Translations under genes and position numbers: made by a program
Notes under the pieces: model-generated
The model's database searches: none
Told to the model about the DNA's origin: nothing
The model's input: the letters and a program-made list of their open reading frames with translations, nothing else
Part shown: one piece after another, positions 53,217 through 63,557 of the stretch
How the letters are laid out: the number at the start of each line of letters is the position of its first letter
How positions within the stretch are numbered: position 1 is the first letter of the stretch
Origin: Eubacteriales bacterium
GTDB taxonomy: Bacteria > Bacillota > Clostridia > Lachnospirales > Lachnospiraceae
Assembly (NCBI GenBank): GCA_030533405.1
Contig: JAUNJF010000002.1
Location: 73,339-137,338, forward strand
Direction of reading: 5' to 3'
Length of the DNA stretch: 64,000 nt

Positions 53217-54790
53217 GCCTTATGTCCTCCAATTTGTGCATTTCGTGACATCGTCATTGCGCCCTCCTGCAAATTCATACCCTTTAAAATTGCATTTTTA
53301 CCATATTTTTTCTTGATATCTAACATCGCAAGCTGCATTTTCTTTTCTCGCTCCAAGCTTAATTCTTCCTCTTTTTTGGCTTTTTCCACTGCCTCGTAAT
53401 CTTCAAACAAACTGAGCTGTTCATAGCTTTCCTGTTCCTGCACGCTATGCTCATCCACAACATGATTTGCAGAAAGATTGATTCTTCGAACAAGCAATTT
53501 CGGATCAACAACACGATCATACAATGCAAGTACCGCCTCTGTCATTTTTGTCGAAGCAGAGGTCTGACGGTCCAAATTCGCTGTGCCATGCGCATGCTTT
53601 GGAACCTTTCTTCCATATCTGTCAATCGTTACTTCGCCACGATAAGCTTGACCACCCTGCGAACCATTAAGATTTTCTATATCATACCCAATCGTCAAAA
53701 CAATCTGATCCGTCACAAGTCCCTTTTCTACCAAATCCAGCGCCAGCAAATCTACCATTTCTCTTACAATCAACCGAGCTTTATCGAATGGATACGGACT
53801 TTGTAACACCTGCCCGGAACATACACTATTCGTTGATGGTTTATACGCCTTCACATCCGCAATGCAACATGGTTCCCAGCCCCACGCATGGTCAATCAAC
53901 AGCTCCGCATTGACACCAAACATCTTATATAACAAATCCTCGTTATAATATGCATCCGCCTTTCCAATCGAACATCGCGCAATATCTCCCATGGTATATA
54001 GCCCATGTGCTTCTAACTTCTTCGCATACCCTGGTCCCACACGCCAAAAATCTGTCAACGGACGATGCGACCACAGTTGCTTTCGATATTCTAACTCATC
54101 AATCTCTGCAATTCGCACACCATCCTGATCCGCCGGCATATGCTTGGCAACAATATCCATCGCAACCTTACACAAATACATATTCGTCCCAATTCCTGCT
54201 GTTGCCGTAATTCCTGTCTCATGCAAGACTTCTCGAATGATTTTCATCGCTAGTTCATACGCTGTCAAATGATATGTGTTTAAATACTGCGTCACATCCA
54301 TAAACACCTCATCTACAGAGTACACATGAATATCCTCTGGCGCAACATAACGCAAATAAATCTGATAAATCCTTCTACTATAATCCATATAAAGCGCCAT
54401 TCTTGGCGGTGCTGCAATATAAGCAATTGCCTGTTCCGGATGCTTTTCCAACTCCTCAGCTAGATAACTCTCCCCTTCTAAAGTCTGATTCGGAGCTATC
54501 CGCTGTCTCTTACCATTTGCCTCATGAACCTTTTGCACGACCTCAAACAATCTCGCTCTTCCTGGTATGCCAAAACGCTTTAATGACGGTGTTACTGCCA
54601 AACAAATCGTTTTCTCCGTTCGACTCGCATCCGCCACCACTAAATTCGTTGTGAGAGGATTCAACCCACGTTCCACGCATTCCACAGAAGCATAAAACGA
54701 TTTTAAGTCAATTGCAATATAAATACGTCCGCTCGTTTTTACAATATGACGACTGCCATCTTCCGACACCTGCCACTGTGTCTGTTCCAT
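53213..54790 (-). CDS. Y-family DNA polymerase (UvrX/UmuC-like)
   Basis: Translesion polymerase of 525 residues. Catalytic acids are in IAIDLKSFYASVEC near residue 28 and VYSVDEVFMDV near 150. The family helix-hairpin-helix (RVGPGYAKKLEAHGLYTMGDIA) and little-finger domain follow. A beta-clamp motif EQLSLFED is close to the C-terminus. The protein is longer than DinB/PolIV, as usual for the YolD-linked branch. GGAGGTGAG precedes the ATG at 54790. No LexA/DinR box was recognised in the leader, which instead holds a 225-bp inverted repeat. Confidence 0.92.
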   Translation of the reverse strand: MEQTQWQVSEDGSRHIVKTSGRIYIAIDLKSFYASVECVERGLNPLTTNLVVADASRTEKTICLAVTPSLKRFGIPGRARLFEVVQKVHEANGKRQRIAPNQTLEGESYLAEELEKHPEQAIAYIAAPPRMALYMDYSRRIYQIYLRYVAPEDIHVYSVDEVFMDVTQYLNTYHLTAYELAMKIIREVLHETGITATAGIGTNMYLCKVAMDIVAKHMPADQDGVRIAEIDELEYRKQLWSHRPLTDFWRVGPGYAKKLEAHGLYTMGDIARCSIGKADAYYNEDLLYKMFGVNAELLIDHAWGWEPCCIADVKAYKPSTNSVCSGQVLQSPYPFDKARLIVREMVDLLALDLVEKGLVTDQIVLTIGYDIENLNGSQGGQAYRGEVTIDRYGRKVPKHAHGTANLDRQTSASTKMTEAVLALYDRVVDPKLLVRRINLSANHVVDEHSVQEQESYEQLSLFEDYEAVEKAKKEEELSLEREKKMQLAMLDIKKKYGKNAILKGMNLQEGAMTMSRNAQIGGHKA

Positions 54791-54830
54791 TCCTCTCACC
54801 TCCTCATTCTTTCTATTCTATAGGTAATGG

Positions 54831-55055
54831 CGAAACTCTCAATTATATAAATTAAAGTTGTACAATATAAACAACTATCTAAGTTGGGATATTCGCGAAT
54901 GTCAGTACTTAGTGTATCTTCGATACACGTCACAAGGAATTCTCCCAAAGGGTCCCTCCTTATGACATTGACCGCTACATTCGCAACTAAGTACAAACGA
55001 CCCAACTTGGATTTGTTTATATTATACAACTTTCAACCATCTATAGTGAGTTTCG
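54831..55055. repeat. 225-bp inverted-repeat element with crossing internal helices
   Basis: The ends CGAAACTC (54831-54838) and GAGTTTCG (55048-55055) are perfect complements. Inside them are imperfect arms of about 33-35 bp (54854-54888 with 55001-55033, including AAAGTTGTA and AAGTTGGG). The core has a 7-bp hairpin at 54912-54928 and two more pairings: 54895-54902 with 54977-54984, and 54905-54913 with 54986-54994. Those two occur in the same order on both sides, so they cross: a pseudoknot or alternative folds. A 77-codon minus-strand frame (54796-55029) runs through it. It may be a MITE-like element or a structured leader of the polymerase operon. Confidence 0.65.
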
Positions 55056-55066
55056 TAAATATCCAT

Positions 55067-56923
55067 CTATTTTGCAGAAGGCTTCACCTTAAAATAAATC
55101 TGATATGGTTCATAACCAACGGCATTTAACTTTGTAAAGCTGATACCCGGGTCTTGATTTTCTGTTCGATAGAAGGTACGGAAATCACCCCATTGTCTCT
55201 CTGTATCTGCACTTAACTCATCCTCTGGCTTCTCACTCTCTAAGAATAAAACACGTTCTTGCTCTGTGATACCCGCTAACACATCTGCACCATAACGGAA
55301 CGCACCTGTTGTTTCATCATCCGGAAGTGGTACGAAACGCAAACCAATTGGGAATGTAATCTCTACCAAATCTCCCTTTTTCCATGTACGTGCAATATCT
55401 ACGAACTGATCTGTGTCAGTAGTTGTCACAAATTCTTCTCCATTTACAGTCACCTTACTCGCATTGGTAATCCAGTCAGGTACACGCAAATGCAATGTAA
55501 ATGTCGTCTCCTGCTCACACTCAACCATAAACATATATCTGCGAAAATCTGGTTTATTTGCATATTCGCTGGCAGTATCATTGACTGTCTGCTTGGCATC
55601 ATTTACCGAAGATTTTTGCCAGCTTCCATTCATATAATCCTGCTGCTGTATCAACTTCACACAAATGCCATCGATATCTACATTCACCTCAGAATTAATA
55701 TACATTGTCACATAAAGATCTTTCTCATCCTGATAATATGCATAGCGATTCCATGCTGCATTCGACTGAATCATCGTTCCGTGGCAACAGAAGAAGCTAT
55801 CCATCTCTCCAGCCCAATCCTTATAGCTTGCAGCCTTCATTGGTAAGAAATAGGTAATCAAACCTGTGCCTGGTTTTCCATGCCAGTTATCTCCTCTCCA
55901 ATAAGTCTGTGCCAACAAACCATTTTGAATATTATATTCCACATAATGCATATACTTTGGATCCTTCGAATAACGGAATAAAAAGTCTGCCAAACGAATC
56001 ATATTATATACCGTACAATGCTCCTGATTTTTGTCACCAAGACGCGCCTTTAATTTCTGCTTCGGTGTCCAAACCTCTCCCTGCGTCTGACCGCCTGTCG
56101 CAAAATAACCACGTTCTGTTACCGCACAGTTCCAGTATGCTTTTACAATCTCATACCATTTTTCCTCTCCAGTTACCTCGTATGCTCTCGCACATCCCAA
56201 AATCTCTGGAATCGTTGTATTCGCATGCATATTGGTTAAAACATCCTTACCCTCTAACAATGGCTCGAACAAACGACCGCGATAATATCTCTCTAATAAA
56301 GTACGATACTTCTCATCCTTTGTAATCTCCAAAAGATCAGACCAAACCTCTAGCATACCACCTGTTTCAACATCTAAAATATTATCAAACTCTTCTCTGG
56401 AATATGTGCCACTCCACTCATAAAACCAATCCGCCAATTTGTCTGCAACCGTAAGTGCCAACTCAATATCCATGTATTTATACACATCAACAAGACCCAT
56501 AAACAGCTTGTGCATATTGTACTGTGGAGCCCAGATATTACGTCCCATTCCAATCCAATATAAATATTTCTCTGGAATTGGCGCAACCCACTTGCCACCA
56601 TTATCATTTTGACAAATTTCTAACTCTTCCACAATCGTGTAAGCTCTTGCCCAAAGCTCTTTGTCACCCACTTCATGATAATGCATGGCAGCCGCAGACA
56701 ACCAATGGCCTAAAAAATGACCGCGCAACTGACAAGACGGATCCTCCCATCCTCCCATTGCATTTAAATCAATTCCTCTTCCTGATATTCTACCTGCCTC
56801 TAACAAATAATTGCGCAACAGATACTGATTTTCCAGCTTCATCATATAAACACGATTATCCTGTTCTCTGCGAAGTAAATCTCCCTCTTTTAATGTCACC
56901 TGTTTTCCATCTAGCTGTCTCAT
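55067..56923 (-). CDS. GH127 beta-L-arabinofuranosidase-type glycoside hydrolase
   Basis: A 618-residue cytoplasmic enzyme (no signal peptide) of the DUF1680/GH127 family, which removes beta-linked L-arabinofuranose from plant-glycan fragments. The (alpha/alpha)6 barrel holds the characteristic CQLRGHFLGHWLSA near 63, PQYNMHKLFMGLVD and NMHANTTIPE. The catalytic Glu is in NQEHCTVYNM and the Cys pair in FFCCHGTMIQ, as in HypBA1. A beta domain completes the C-terminus. GGAGGGG precedes the ATG. It is single, with its own promoter; no sugar transporter lies beside it. The substrate call rests on family only. Confidence 0.9.
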   Translation of the reverse strand: MRQLDGKQVTLKEGDLLRREQDNRVYMMKLENQYLLRNYLLEAGRISGRGIDLNAMGGWEDPSCQLRGHFLGHWLSAAAMHYHEVGDKELWARAYTIVEELEICQNDNGGKWVAPIPEKYLYWIGMGRNIWAPQYNMHKLFMGLVDVYKYMDIELALTVADKLADWFYEWSGTYSREEFDNILDVETGGMLEVWSDLLEITKDEKYRTLLERYYRGRLFEPLLEGKDVLTNMHANTTIPEILGCARAYEVTGEEKWYEIVKAYWNCAVTERGYFATGGQTQGEVWTPKQKLKARLGDKNQEHCTVYNMIRLADFLFRYSKDPKYMHYVEYNIQNGLLAQTYWRGDNWHGKPGTGLITYFLPMKAASYKDWAGEMDSFFCCHGTMIQSNAAWNRYAYYQDEKDLYVTMYINSEVNVDIDGICVKLIQQQDYMNGSWQKSSVNDAKQTVNDTASEYANKPDFRRYMFMVECEQETTFTLHLRVPDWITNASKVTVNGEEFVTTTDTDQFVDIARTWKKGDLVEITFPIGLRFVPLPDDETTGAFRYGADVLAGITEQERVLFLESEKPEDELSADTERQWGDFRTFYRTENQDPGISFTKLNAVGYEPYQIYFKVKPSAK

Positions 56924-56999
56924 CTAAAAACCCCTCCGTAAACATCTCTCTAAGTAAGTCTATCACACACAACCATACTTACCATTTATTCGTAAGCGT

Positions 57000-57028
57000 A
57001 TTATAAGATATGTTGATACGTTATTCAA
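57000..57028 (-). promoter_or_regulatory. Promoter for the GH127 gene
   Basis: The minus strand shows TTGAAT, 17 bp, TATAAT, about 77 bp before the ATG and right after the phosphoketolase terminator. Confidence 0.75.
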
Positions 57029-57035
57029 TATAAAA

Positions 57036-57074
57036 ATTAAAAATAGACGCACCGAGTAAACTCAGTGCGTCTAT
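57036..57074 (-). terminator. Intrinsic terminator of the phosphoketolase gene
   Basis: A 14-bp stem (57043-57056 with 57061-57074, one G-U in the minus-strand RNA) with a T5 run. It lies 35 bp past the stop. Confidence 0.9.
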
Positions 57075-57109
57075 CTTTATCTATATCATATATTTCTCTC
57101 TTATAAGTA

Positions 57110-59482
57110 TTAAGCCTCTTCAGGTGTATGCCACTCCCAATCACGTACTTCTGGAAGATCCTGACCATACTCAGCGATGTACTGATCATGTGCTACTAAT
57201 GTATCACGCATCTGCTGAATTAAGTATGAACCACGGTTTCCAAGCTGTGGAAGGTTCTGAAGAACATCCATTACTAAGTGGAAACGGTCGATCTCGTTCT
57301 GAACACGCATATCGAATGGAGTAGTAATTGTACCCTCCTCCTGATATCCATGAACATGAAGGTTACGATTGTTACGGTTGTATGTTAACTCGTGAACTAA
57401 TGTTGGGTAACCATGGAATGCGAAGATGATTGGCTTATCCTTTGTGAATAATGCATCATACTCTACATCTGTTAAACCATGTGGATGCTTGCTATGTGGC
57501 TGTAATTTCATCATATCTACAACGTTTACGAAACGAATCTTAATCTCTGGAAGGTTGTCACGTAAAATAGTAACAGCTGCAAGAGCCTCCTTAGTAGGAG
57601 TATCACCACAACATGCAAGTACAACATCTGGCTCTTCGCCCTGATCGTTACTTGCCCAATCCCAGATACCGATACCCTGAGTACAGTGCTTAACAGCCTG
57701 CTCCATTGTCAACCACTGATGACTTGGATGCTTAGAAGCTACGATAACGTTAACGTAGTTCTTACTCTTGATACAGTGATCGAAACATGAAAGTAAACAG
57801 TTAGCATCTGGTGGAAGATACATACGAACAACATCTGCTTTCTTGTTAGAAATGTGATCAAGGAAACCTGGATCCTGATGTGTAAATCCGTTGTGATCCT
57901 GCTGCCATACATTTGATGTAAGGATTAAGTTAAGAGAAGCAATCTTCTGTCTCCATGGAAGCTCGCTAGTAACCTTTAACCACTTAGCATGCTGTGCACA
58001 CATAGAATCTACTACACGGATGAAAGCTTCATATGAAGCGAAGAATCCGTGACGACCTGTTAAGAGGTAACCCTCTAACCAACCTTCACACATATGCTCT
58101 GATAAGTAAGCATCCATAATTCTTCCTTCTGGTGCTACATCCTCATCAGCCTCGTGAAGATCTCCATTCCAATCACGCTGCTCAACTTCGAATGCTTTGT
58201 AAAGACGGTTAGACATTGTCTCGTCTGGTCCAAAGATACGGAAGTTCTTAGCTTCTTTATTCAATGCAAAGATATCACGAACATATCCACCAAGCTCGAT
58301 CATATCCTGTTTCTCAACAGCACCTGGCTTAGGTACATCAACAGCATAATCTCTGAAATCTGGAAGACGTAAGTCACGTAATAACTTACCACCATTTGCA
58401 TGTGGGTTAGCAGAAATTCTCTGATCTCCCTTAGGGCAGATATAACGAAGTCTCTCAATCAACTGACCATCTTCGTCGAATAACTCTTCTGGCTTGTAGC
58501 TTAATAACCACTCTTTTAAGAGGTCAAGATGCTCTTCCTTCTCCATAGTGATAGGTACCTGGTGAGCACGGAATGAACCTTCAACACGAAGTCCATCAAC
58601 GAACTTAGGACCTGTCCATCCCTTAGGGCTACGTAATACGATCATTGGCCAGAAAGGTCTCTTTGTATTGCCGTTCTCTCTAGCATCTTTCTGAATCTCT
58701 TTGATCTCTTCAATACACTTATCAACAGCTTCTGCCATTAACTTGTGCATTGTCATTGGGTCATCACCCTCAACGAAGTATGGCTTCCAACCACAACCAT
58801 GGAAGAAGCTTTCTACTTCATCATGTGAAATATGTGAAAATACAGTTGGGTTGCTGATTTTGTACTCATTCATATGCATGATTGGTAATACAGCACCATC
58901 GTTCTTAGCATTTAAGAACTTGTTTGAATGCCAAGCTGTAGCAAGTGGACCAGTCTCAGCCTCACCATCACCAACGATTACAGTAGCAATTAAGTCTGGA
59001 TTATCAAATACAGCACCAAATGCATGAGCGATTGAATAACCAAGCTCACCACCCTCGTTGATTGAACCAGGTGTTTCTGGTGCAACGTGACTTGAAATAC
59101 CGCCTGGGAAAGAGAACTGCTTGTTCAATTTCTTAAGACCTTCTAAATCACGGCTAATGTTAGGATATACCTCGCTGTAAGTACCCTCAAGATATGAGTT
59201 AGCAACGAAGAAGTTTCCACCATGTCCTGGACCTGAAATTAAGATCATGTTCAAATCATACTTGTTAATAGCACGGTTCATATGTGCATAAACGAAGTTC
59301 TGTCCTGGAACTGTTCCCCAGTGACCTACGATTTTCTTCTTAACCATGTCTCTAGTTAATGGCTCTCTTAACATTGGATTGTCCAATAAATACAACTGTG
59401 TTGCTGCTAAGTAGTTAGCTGCTCTCCAGTATGCATTTAAATCAGCTAAATACTCGTCTGTCATAAACTTGTCAACTGACAT
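57110..59482 (-). CDS. xfp: Xylulose-5-phosphate/fructose-6-phosphate phosphoketolase
   Basis: Thiamine-diphosphate enzyme that splits xylulose-5-phosphate (and often fructose-6-phosphate) to acetyl phosphate plus an aldose phosphate. It provides ATP through acetate kinase in the pentose or bifid shunt. The 790-residue length is standard. Marks are [18 protein letters not shown] near residue 45, the ThDP motif [12 protein letters not shown] near 180, and [13 protein letters not shown] in the central domain. A longer frame (to 59626) exists, but AGGAGGAAAAATAGT places the start at 59482. Codon bias toward AAG/GAG/CGT forms suggests high expression. It has its own promoter and terminator. Confidence 0.97.
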   Translation of the reverse strand: MSVDKFMTDEYLADLNAYWRAANYLAATQLYLLDNPMLREPLTRDMVKKKIVGHWGTVPGQNFVYAHMNRAINKYDLNMILISGPGHGGNFFVANSYLEGTYSEVYPNISRDLEGLKKLNKQFSFPGGISSHVAPETPGSINEGGELGYSIAHAFGAVFDNPDLIATVIVGDGEAETGPLATAWHSNKFLNAKNDGAVLPIMHMNEYKISNPTVFSHISHDEVESFFHGCGWKPYFVEGDDPMTMHKLMAEAVDKCIEEIKEIQKDARENGNTKRPFWPMIVLRSPKGWTGPKFVDGLRVEGSFRAHQVPITMEKEEHLDLLKEWLLSYKPEELFDEDGQLIERLRYICPKGDQRISANPHANGGKLLRDLRLPDFRDYAVDVPKPGAVEKQDMIELGGYVRDIFALNKEAKNFRIFGPDETMSNRLYKAFEVEQRDWNGDLHEADEDVAPEGRIMDAYLSEHMCEGWLEGYLLTGRHGFFASYEAFIRVVDSMCAQHAKWLKVTSELPWRQKIASLNLILTSNVWQQDHNGFTHQDPGFLDHISNKKADVVRMYLPPDANCLLSCFDHCIKSKNYVNVIVASKHPSHQWLTMEQAVKHCTQGIGIWDWASNDQGEEPDVVLACCGDTPTKEALAAVTILRDNLPEIKIRFVNVVDMMKLQPHSKHPHGLTDVEYDALFTKDKPIIFAFHGYPTLVHELTYNRNNRNLHVHGYQEEGTITTPFDMRVQNEIDRFHLVMDVLQNLPQLGNRGSYLIQQMRDTLVAHDQYIAEYGQDLPEVRDWEWHTPEEA

Positions 59483-59528
59483 ACTATTTTTCCTCCTGTA
59501 TAAATCATTTTTCTTATTACCGCATAAC

Positions 59529-59558
59529 ATTATATAGTAATTAGATACTAAAAAACAA
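59529..59558 (-). promoter_or_regulatory. Promoter for xfp
   Basis: The minus strand shows TTGTTT, 18 bp, TATAAT, about 47 bp before the ATG. An A8-G-T8 tract lies 15 bp upstream of the -35. Confidence 0.65.
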
Positions 59559-59573
59559 TAGAAATAGTTCAAC

Positions 59574-59590
59574 AAAAAAAAGTTTTTTTT
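59574..59590. promoter_or_regulatory. A8-G-T8 symmetrical tract upstream of the xfp promoter
   Basis: Eight As (59574-59581), one G and eight Ts (59583-59590). Such a tract bends DNA and could act as an UP element that recruits the RNA polymerase alpha subunit. Confidence 0.4.
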
Positions 59591-59618
59591 GACGATTTTA
59601 TGTGAATACTCCCCAAAA

Positions 59619-59684
59619 AATAACAAAAACCACCCGCAATCCGAATACAGTCAACTATGTTGCACGGATTTTAGGGTGGTTTTT
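59619..59684 (-). terminator. Intrinsic terminator of the surface-polymer gene run
   Basis: Outer 11-bp stem (59625-59635 with 59674-59684) and an inner 5-bp ATCCG/CGGAT stem, followed by T5 on the minus strand, 50 bp after the acyltransferase stop. Confidence 0.85.
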
Positions 59685-59734
59685 AGTAAAAACCGCTAAA
59701 TGGGTTCCTATCTCTTATTTATTTGATTTTCTTA

Positions 59735-60832
59735 TCATTTTGTCGTATTTATAAATACTTTTTTAATGGATTCCTTACGGTTGTTCCACTGCTTTACGCA
59801 AACGGAAACAACAAGCAGTCCCAAACATGCAAATGCAAAACTCAGGGAAACCGTATACACGAAACATTGCCTATAAGGTTGTCCATCACACCATTCCTTA
59901 ATCAATGCTCTTGCAGGACTCTGACATAAATATACATACAAGCTCATTTTCCCAAGAAAAACGCTCACACGACAATCAAACAATCTTGCAGTTACCGCCT
60001 GTTTACTTGCCGTAATACTTACAACAAAAAGCAAAAGGATATTGATGATATATGCTCCCTCTGCTTCACCTGCATACATCAGCATTAAAATAATACCATA
60101 TCCTACAAGTTCCACTACAGATAACAACACATGAGAAACCCTTGTAAAATTTTGCTTTTTTAAATACTCGGAAAAAGCATGTACCACACATCCAAGACTC
60201 AAGCCAATGAACGCCCGCATCACACCATGCGTCATAATAATTTCATATTCCATGATGCCATTATAATGTGTTGTATTTGCAAGATATCCGCTCAAAAACA
60301 ATACAATCAGTGGAGCAATAACTAACTGAAAGAAATCTTCATATTTGCGTAGCAATGGATATAGCACAAGCATCGCGATAAACATTGCTGATATATACCA
60401 TGTAATGCGAATAATAATCTTGCCCTCATAACCAGCCATAAAAGTAAGAAGAAAATCAGGCAACATCCAAATCAACGCCTTTACAAAGGACATTACACCT
60501 TTTGTCTTTAACAAATCCAAACCTGAATAAGCAAACCATCTAATAAATGCCAACACATATGCAAACAGATATGCAGGAAAAATCTTCATCAATTTGTGCA
60601 TCACAAAACCAAATGTTTCATGTCCCAAAGACACCTGAGAACGCTTTTTTGCACTCTGTGCGGATACACACATAAAATACCCTGACACAACAAAAAAGAA
60701 TTCTACAGCATACATGCCCCATCGAAATGGATATTCTCCTTTTCCAAAATACTCACCAACATGATAAATCAGGATCACCATACAAAAGATGAACTTCCAA
60801 AAATCAATCGCACCATTATATTTTTCGTTCAT
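59735..60832 (-). CDS. Acyltransferase family 3 membrane protein (OafA-like)
   Basis: A 365-residue integral membrane protein with about ten helices, of the AT3 family that acetylates surface glycans. Typical pieces are NGAIDFWKFIFCMVILIYHVGEYF at the start (with the conserved His), GMYAVEFFFVVSGYFM near 40, and RITWYISAMFIAML. The first helix His and the FFFVVSGYF segment are the usual active-site neighbourhood. It lacks a C-terminal SGNH domain. It follows the CDP-glycerol glycerophosphotransferase-like gene by 12 bp, so it probably decorates the same polymer. Confidence 0.9.
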   Translation of the reverse strand: MNEKYNGAIDFWKFIFCMVILIYHVGEYFGKGEYPFRWGMYAVEFFFVVSGYFMCVSAQSAKKRSQVSLGHETFGFVMHKLMKIFPAYLFAYVLAFIRWFAYSGLDLLKTKGVMSFVKALIWMLPDFLLTFMAGYEGKIIIRITWYISAMFIAMLVLYPLLRKYEDFFQLVIAPLIVLFLSGYLANTTHYNGIMEYEIIMTHGVMRAFIGLSLGCVVHAFSEYLKKQNFTRVSHVLLSVVELVGYGIILMLMYAGEAEGAYIINILLLFVVSITASKQAVTARLFDCRVSVFLGKMSLYVYLCQSPARALIKEWCDGQPYRQCFVYTVSLSFAFACLGLLVVSVCVKQWNNRKESIKKVFINTTK

Positions 60833-60844
60833 ACTAATAACCCT

Positions 60845-63538
60845 TTATAAAATATACTTGTTTTGGTAATCAATCATTTCCTTGTAGATACGTTCACAGT
60901 TATTATGGTCATCATAGTAGAAGAAGTCATCTGCTCTTCTTACATACTCATCCTTCATTTTACATCCTGTTGACATATATTCAATCAACATATCAATCAA
61001 CTCATCATTGTCATGACAAATTTCACCAAACGCCATCGTATCATAGAAGAATGTTCCTTCCTCATAATGCTGTGGAATATCTTTATGATGTAAATACACG
61101 AGTGGTTTTCTCATGTAAGCAAAATCAAACTGAATACCAGAGAAGTCCGTTACCATCAAGCTGGATTCACAGAACATCTTCTCATAACTCATGTCACCAA
61201 CTGCAGGTACAATATCTACGAATTCATTTTTATCAAAATCATCCACCTGAGAACTTACAATCGGATGCAATACATATTTAATCTTATATCCATATTTCTT
61301 TGCTGCATCAATCAAACGAGGATCATTAATCAACGAATTGAACACCTTGTAATATGTGCTCTCCTTAAACAATGGATTATAATCTCTTTGCTCTCCCTCG
61401 CTTGTTCTTACTGGTGCAGCTGCCTGCATTCTCCAGGTTGGACTAATCATAATCTGCTTCTTGTCATCATTTACCAGGCCATCATATCTTGGCACACCTG
61501 TTAACTTCAACGCATCATATCCAACATAATCATAAATTGGACGAGACAAATTCTTAATCTCATATTCAGATGCACAGAAATACAAACGCGTATTATCACG
61601 CAAACGGTTCTGCGCTACCGCAATCTTTTGCACTGACATACCATGCTGTACACAACAAACATGGAAATCTACCAAATCTCGAATATAGCTGGAATTCTTC
61701 ATTCCAAAATTATTAAATGCAAATACTGTCGAGTTGGAAATAATCATCATATCTGATAACAAGAACACCAATCTATGCTTGATGCTACCTCGTACCAATG
61801 GTTTATATCCATCCTTCTTCAAACGCTTATAATCTGTCGCCTTTTTATCTACCAAATAGTAATGATTGATATTCTCCTTCTGTGCACTTGCATAACGATA
61901 CAAATACTCCGAAGAATCTCCTGCCTTATAAATCTTATCGATATACATCCACATTGGCTTGCGTTTCATAAATGGTTTCGCCATAAAATATGCTCTACGA
62001 ATGGCAATAAATAACCATGCACGCTTCTTCTTGGATTTGAACATTTCCCATTCCAATGTTCTTTCCTGTTTTTTATGTCCCTTCTCATCCGAACGGGCAA
62101 AATGCATACCTTCTTCTTCTCTTGTCACCAAATACTGTTTTTCTTTTCCAAAGAACCAGTAGCTATTTTTAAATCGATCACTCATGCGACTAAAGTGCGA
62201 CTCATACATAAATCGAATACGAATCTGTTCTCCACCAACCTTTGCCACACAAAACATCGTTCCATCCCCTAAGTCATCAATTGGAAGCGATGCATGGAAG
62301 GAATGCGCTTTAAAAATACTTGTTCCAAATACTTTCGTATGAGAATAACGCTCATTATATACAATTGGAACCTTCTTTCCATTATAGGTTAAATAGACTT
62401 CCTCAGCCAAAGAGAACAACACAGAATTCACACTTCCGTCAATCTCTACCTTGGAATCTCTATACTCCATAAAAAGAATATTGGTTCTTAAGCTAGCTAT
62501 AGTAGATAATACACTTCTACCCGCAACATAGACCGGTGCACCATCCTGATAATACTTATCAAATCGATAATCTTTTCCATACTTTAAGATTCCATAAATC
62601 CATTTAATCGCATTATTGCTATCACACTCTGTAAGTTTCTTTGCATTAAAAATCACATTGTCATCTAATCGCTTCAACAAATTGCTGATATTTTCAAAGC
62701 ATTCATCCACTTGCTCATCTTCCACAATATGTTTATTACGATTATTTAAATTCGCATTGATTCTGCTTCGAATACTAAACAACGCATGATACTGAATAAA
62801 CTCTGGCACTTTTCCATATTTCTTCTCTAACTGGTCAAAATATGGCATCCAAAAATCAGTAAACGAACGTGTATAATAATCTAATTCATAGGTTCCCTCA
62901 TAAAAAGCAATGTCTCCTTCACGTCCTGCGAAACTAAAATAGCTCATTGCCTTGATAAATACTAATTTTTTATGTGCAAGACACAAATCTAAGAAGAATT
63001 TACGTTCCACTTCTACCGCAACGTGCATATCAAAAGTATACTTTTTCAAAAACTCTGCCTTAAAAAAGGTTCCGCCCATATAAAACGGATAACATCGATA
63101 ATTGTTATCTAAATTTTCCTTGATTACGTCTTTGTTCGGGACATCGTTCGCAAATGCTCCCGACTTTTCGTTAGCCATAATCTTATTTAACATAAAGATT
63201 GCACTTTGCTTATTCTGTTCCATCGTCTTAAAAACAAAGTTCAAAGCACCCTCAGACCACAAATCGCCTGATTCCATACCAGTCACAAACTCGCCTGTAA
63301 CCTTTTTTGCAGCATTTTTATAAATAAACTCTTTATCTGCACGGCTCTCAATTTGAATTTTCTCAACTGAAATCAATGATTCATCAATTGTATCTAACGC
63401 ATCCAAATCCTCTTTTAATCCATACATCAAAAGTTGAATTGGTTGATTTGCTTTGACTACCTCTTGCTTTATACATTGAATGGTCTTTTCGCTTTCATTT
63501 TTTTGATTTGACACAATGAAAACAAGTGATAAACTCAT
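60845..63538 (-). CDS. CDP-glycerol glycerophosphotransferase family protein (teichoic-acid type)
   Basis: An 897-residue protein likely to build a poly(glycerol phosphate) or related surface polymer at the membrane. Residues 1-300 resemble a GT-A glycosyltransferase front (SLVFIVSNQKNESEKTI; AAKKVTGEFVTGMESGDLW). The middle part is a linker with beta-rich sequence. The last about 370 residues are the TagB/TagF-type domain: SDMMIISNSTVFAFNNFG, VQHGMSVQKIAVAQN, SPTWRMQ and MVTDFSGIQFDFAYMRKPL. It thus resembles large fused wall-polymer transferases. GGAGG precedes the ATG. It follows the epimerase gene by 19 bp. Confidence 0.88.
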   Translation of the reverse strand: MSLSLVFIVSNQKNESEKTIQCIKQEVVKANQPIQLLMYGLKEDLDALDTIDESLISVEKIQIESRADKEFIYKNAAKKVTGEFVTGMESGDLWSEGALNFVFKTMEQNKQSAIFMLNKIMANEKSGAFANDVPNKDVIKENLDNNYRCYPFYMGGTFFKAEFLKKYTFDMHVAVEVERKFFLDLCLAHKKLVFIKAMSYFSFAGREGDIAFYEGTYELDYYTRSFTDFWMPYFDQLEKKYGKVPEFIQYHALFSIRSRINANLNNRNKHIVEDEQVDECFENISNLLKRLDDNVIFNAKKLTECDSNNAIKWIYGILKYGKDYRFDKYYQDGAPVYVAGRSVLSTIASLRTNILFMEYRDSKVEIDGSVNSVLFSLAEEVYLTYNGKKVPIVYNERYSHTKVFGTSIFKAHSFHASLPIDDLGDGTMFCVAKVGGEQIRIRFMYESHFSRMSDRFKNSYWFFGKEKQYLVTREEEGMHFARSDEKGHKKQERTLEWEMFKSKKKRAWLFIAIRRAYFMAKPFMKRKPMWMYIDKIYKAGDSSEYLYRYASAQKENINHYYLVDKKATDYKRLKKDGYKPLVRGSIKHRLVFLLSDMMIISNSTVFAFNNFGMKNSSYIRDLVDFHVCCVQHGMSVQKIAVAQNRLRDNTRLYFCASEYEIKNLSRPIYDYVGYDALKLTGVPRYDGLVNDDKKQIMISPTWRMQAAAPVRTSEGEQRDYNPLFKESTYYKVFNSLINDPRLIDAAKKYGYKIKYVLHPIVSSQVDDFDKNEFVDIVPAVGDMSYEKMFCESSLMVTDFSGIQFDFAYMRKPLVYLHHKDIPQHYEEGTFFYDTMAFGEICHDNDELIDMLIEYMSTGCKMKDEYVRRADDFFYYDDHNNCERIYKEMIDYQNKYIL

Positions 63539-63557
63539 ATTCTTCTTCCTCCGTTAT

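Noticed and set aside
59483..59626. Longer N-terminus for the phosphoketolase
   Set aside because: The extra 48 codons include the promoter -10 and the AGGAGG site, and the 790-residue form matches the family.
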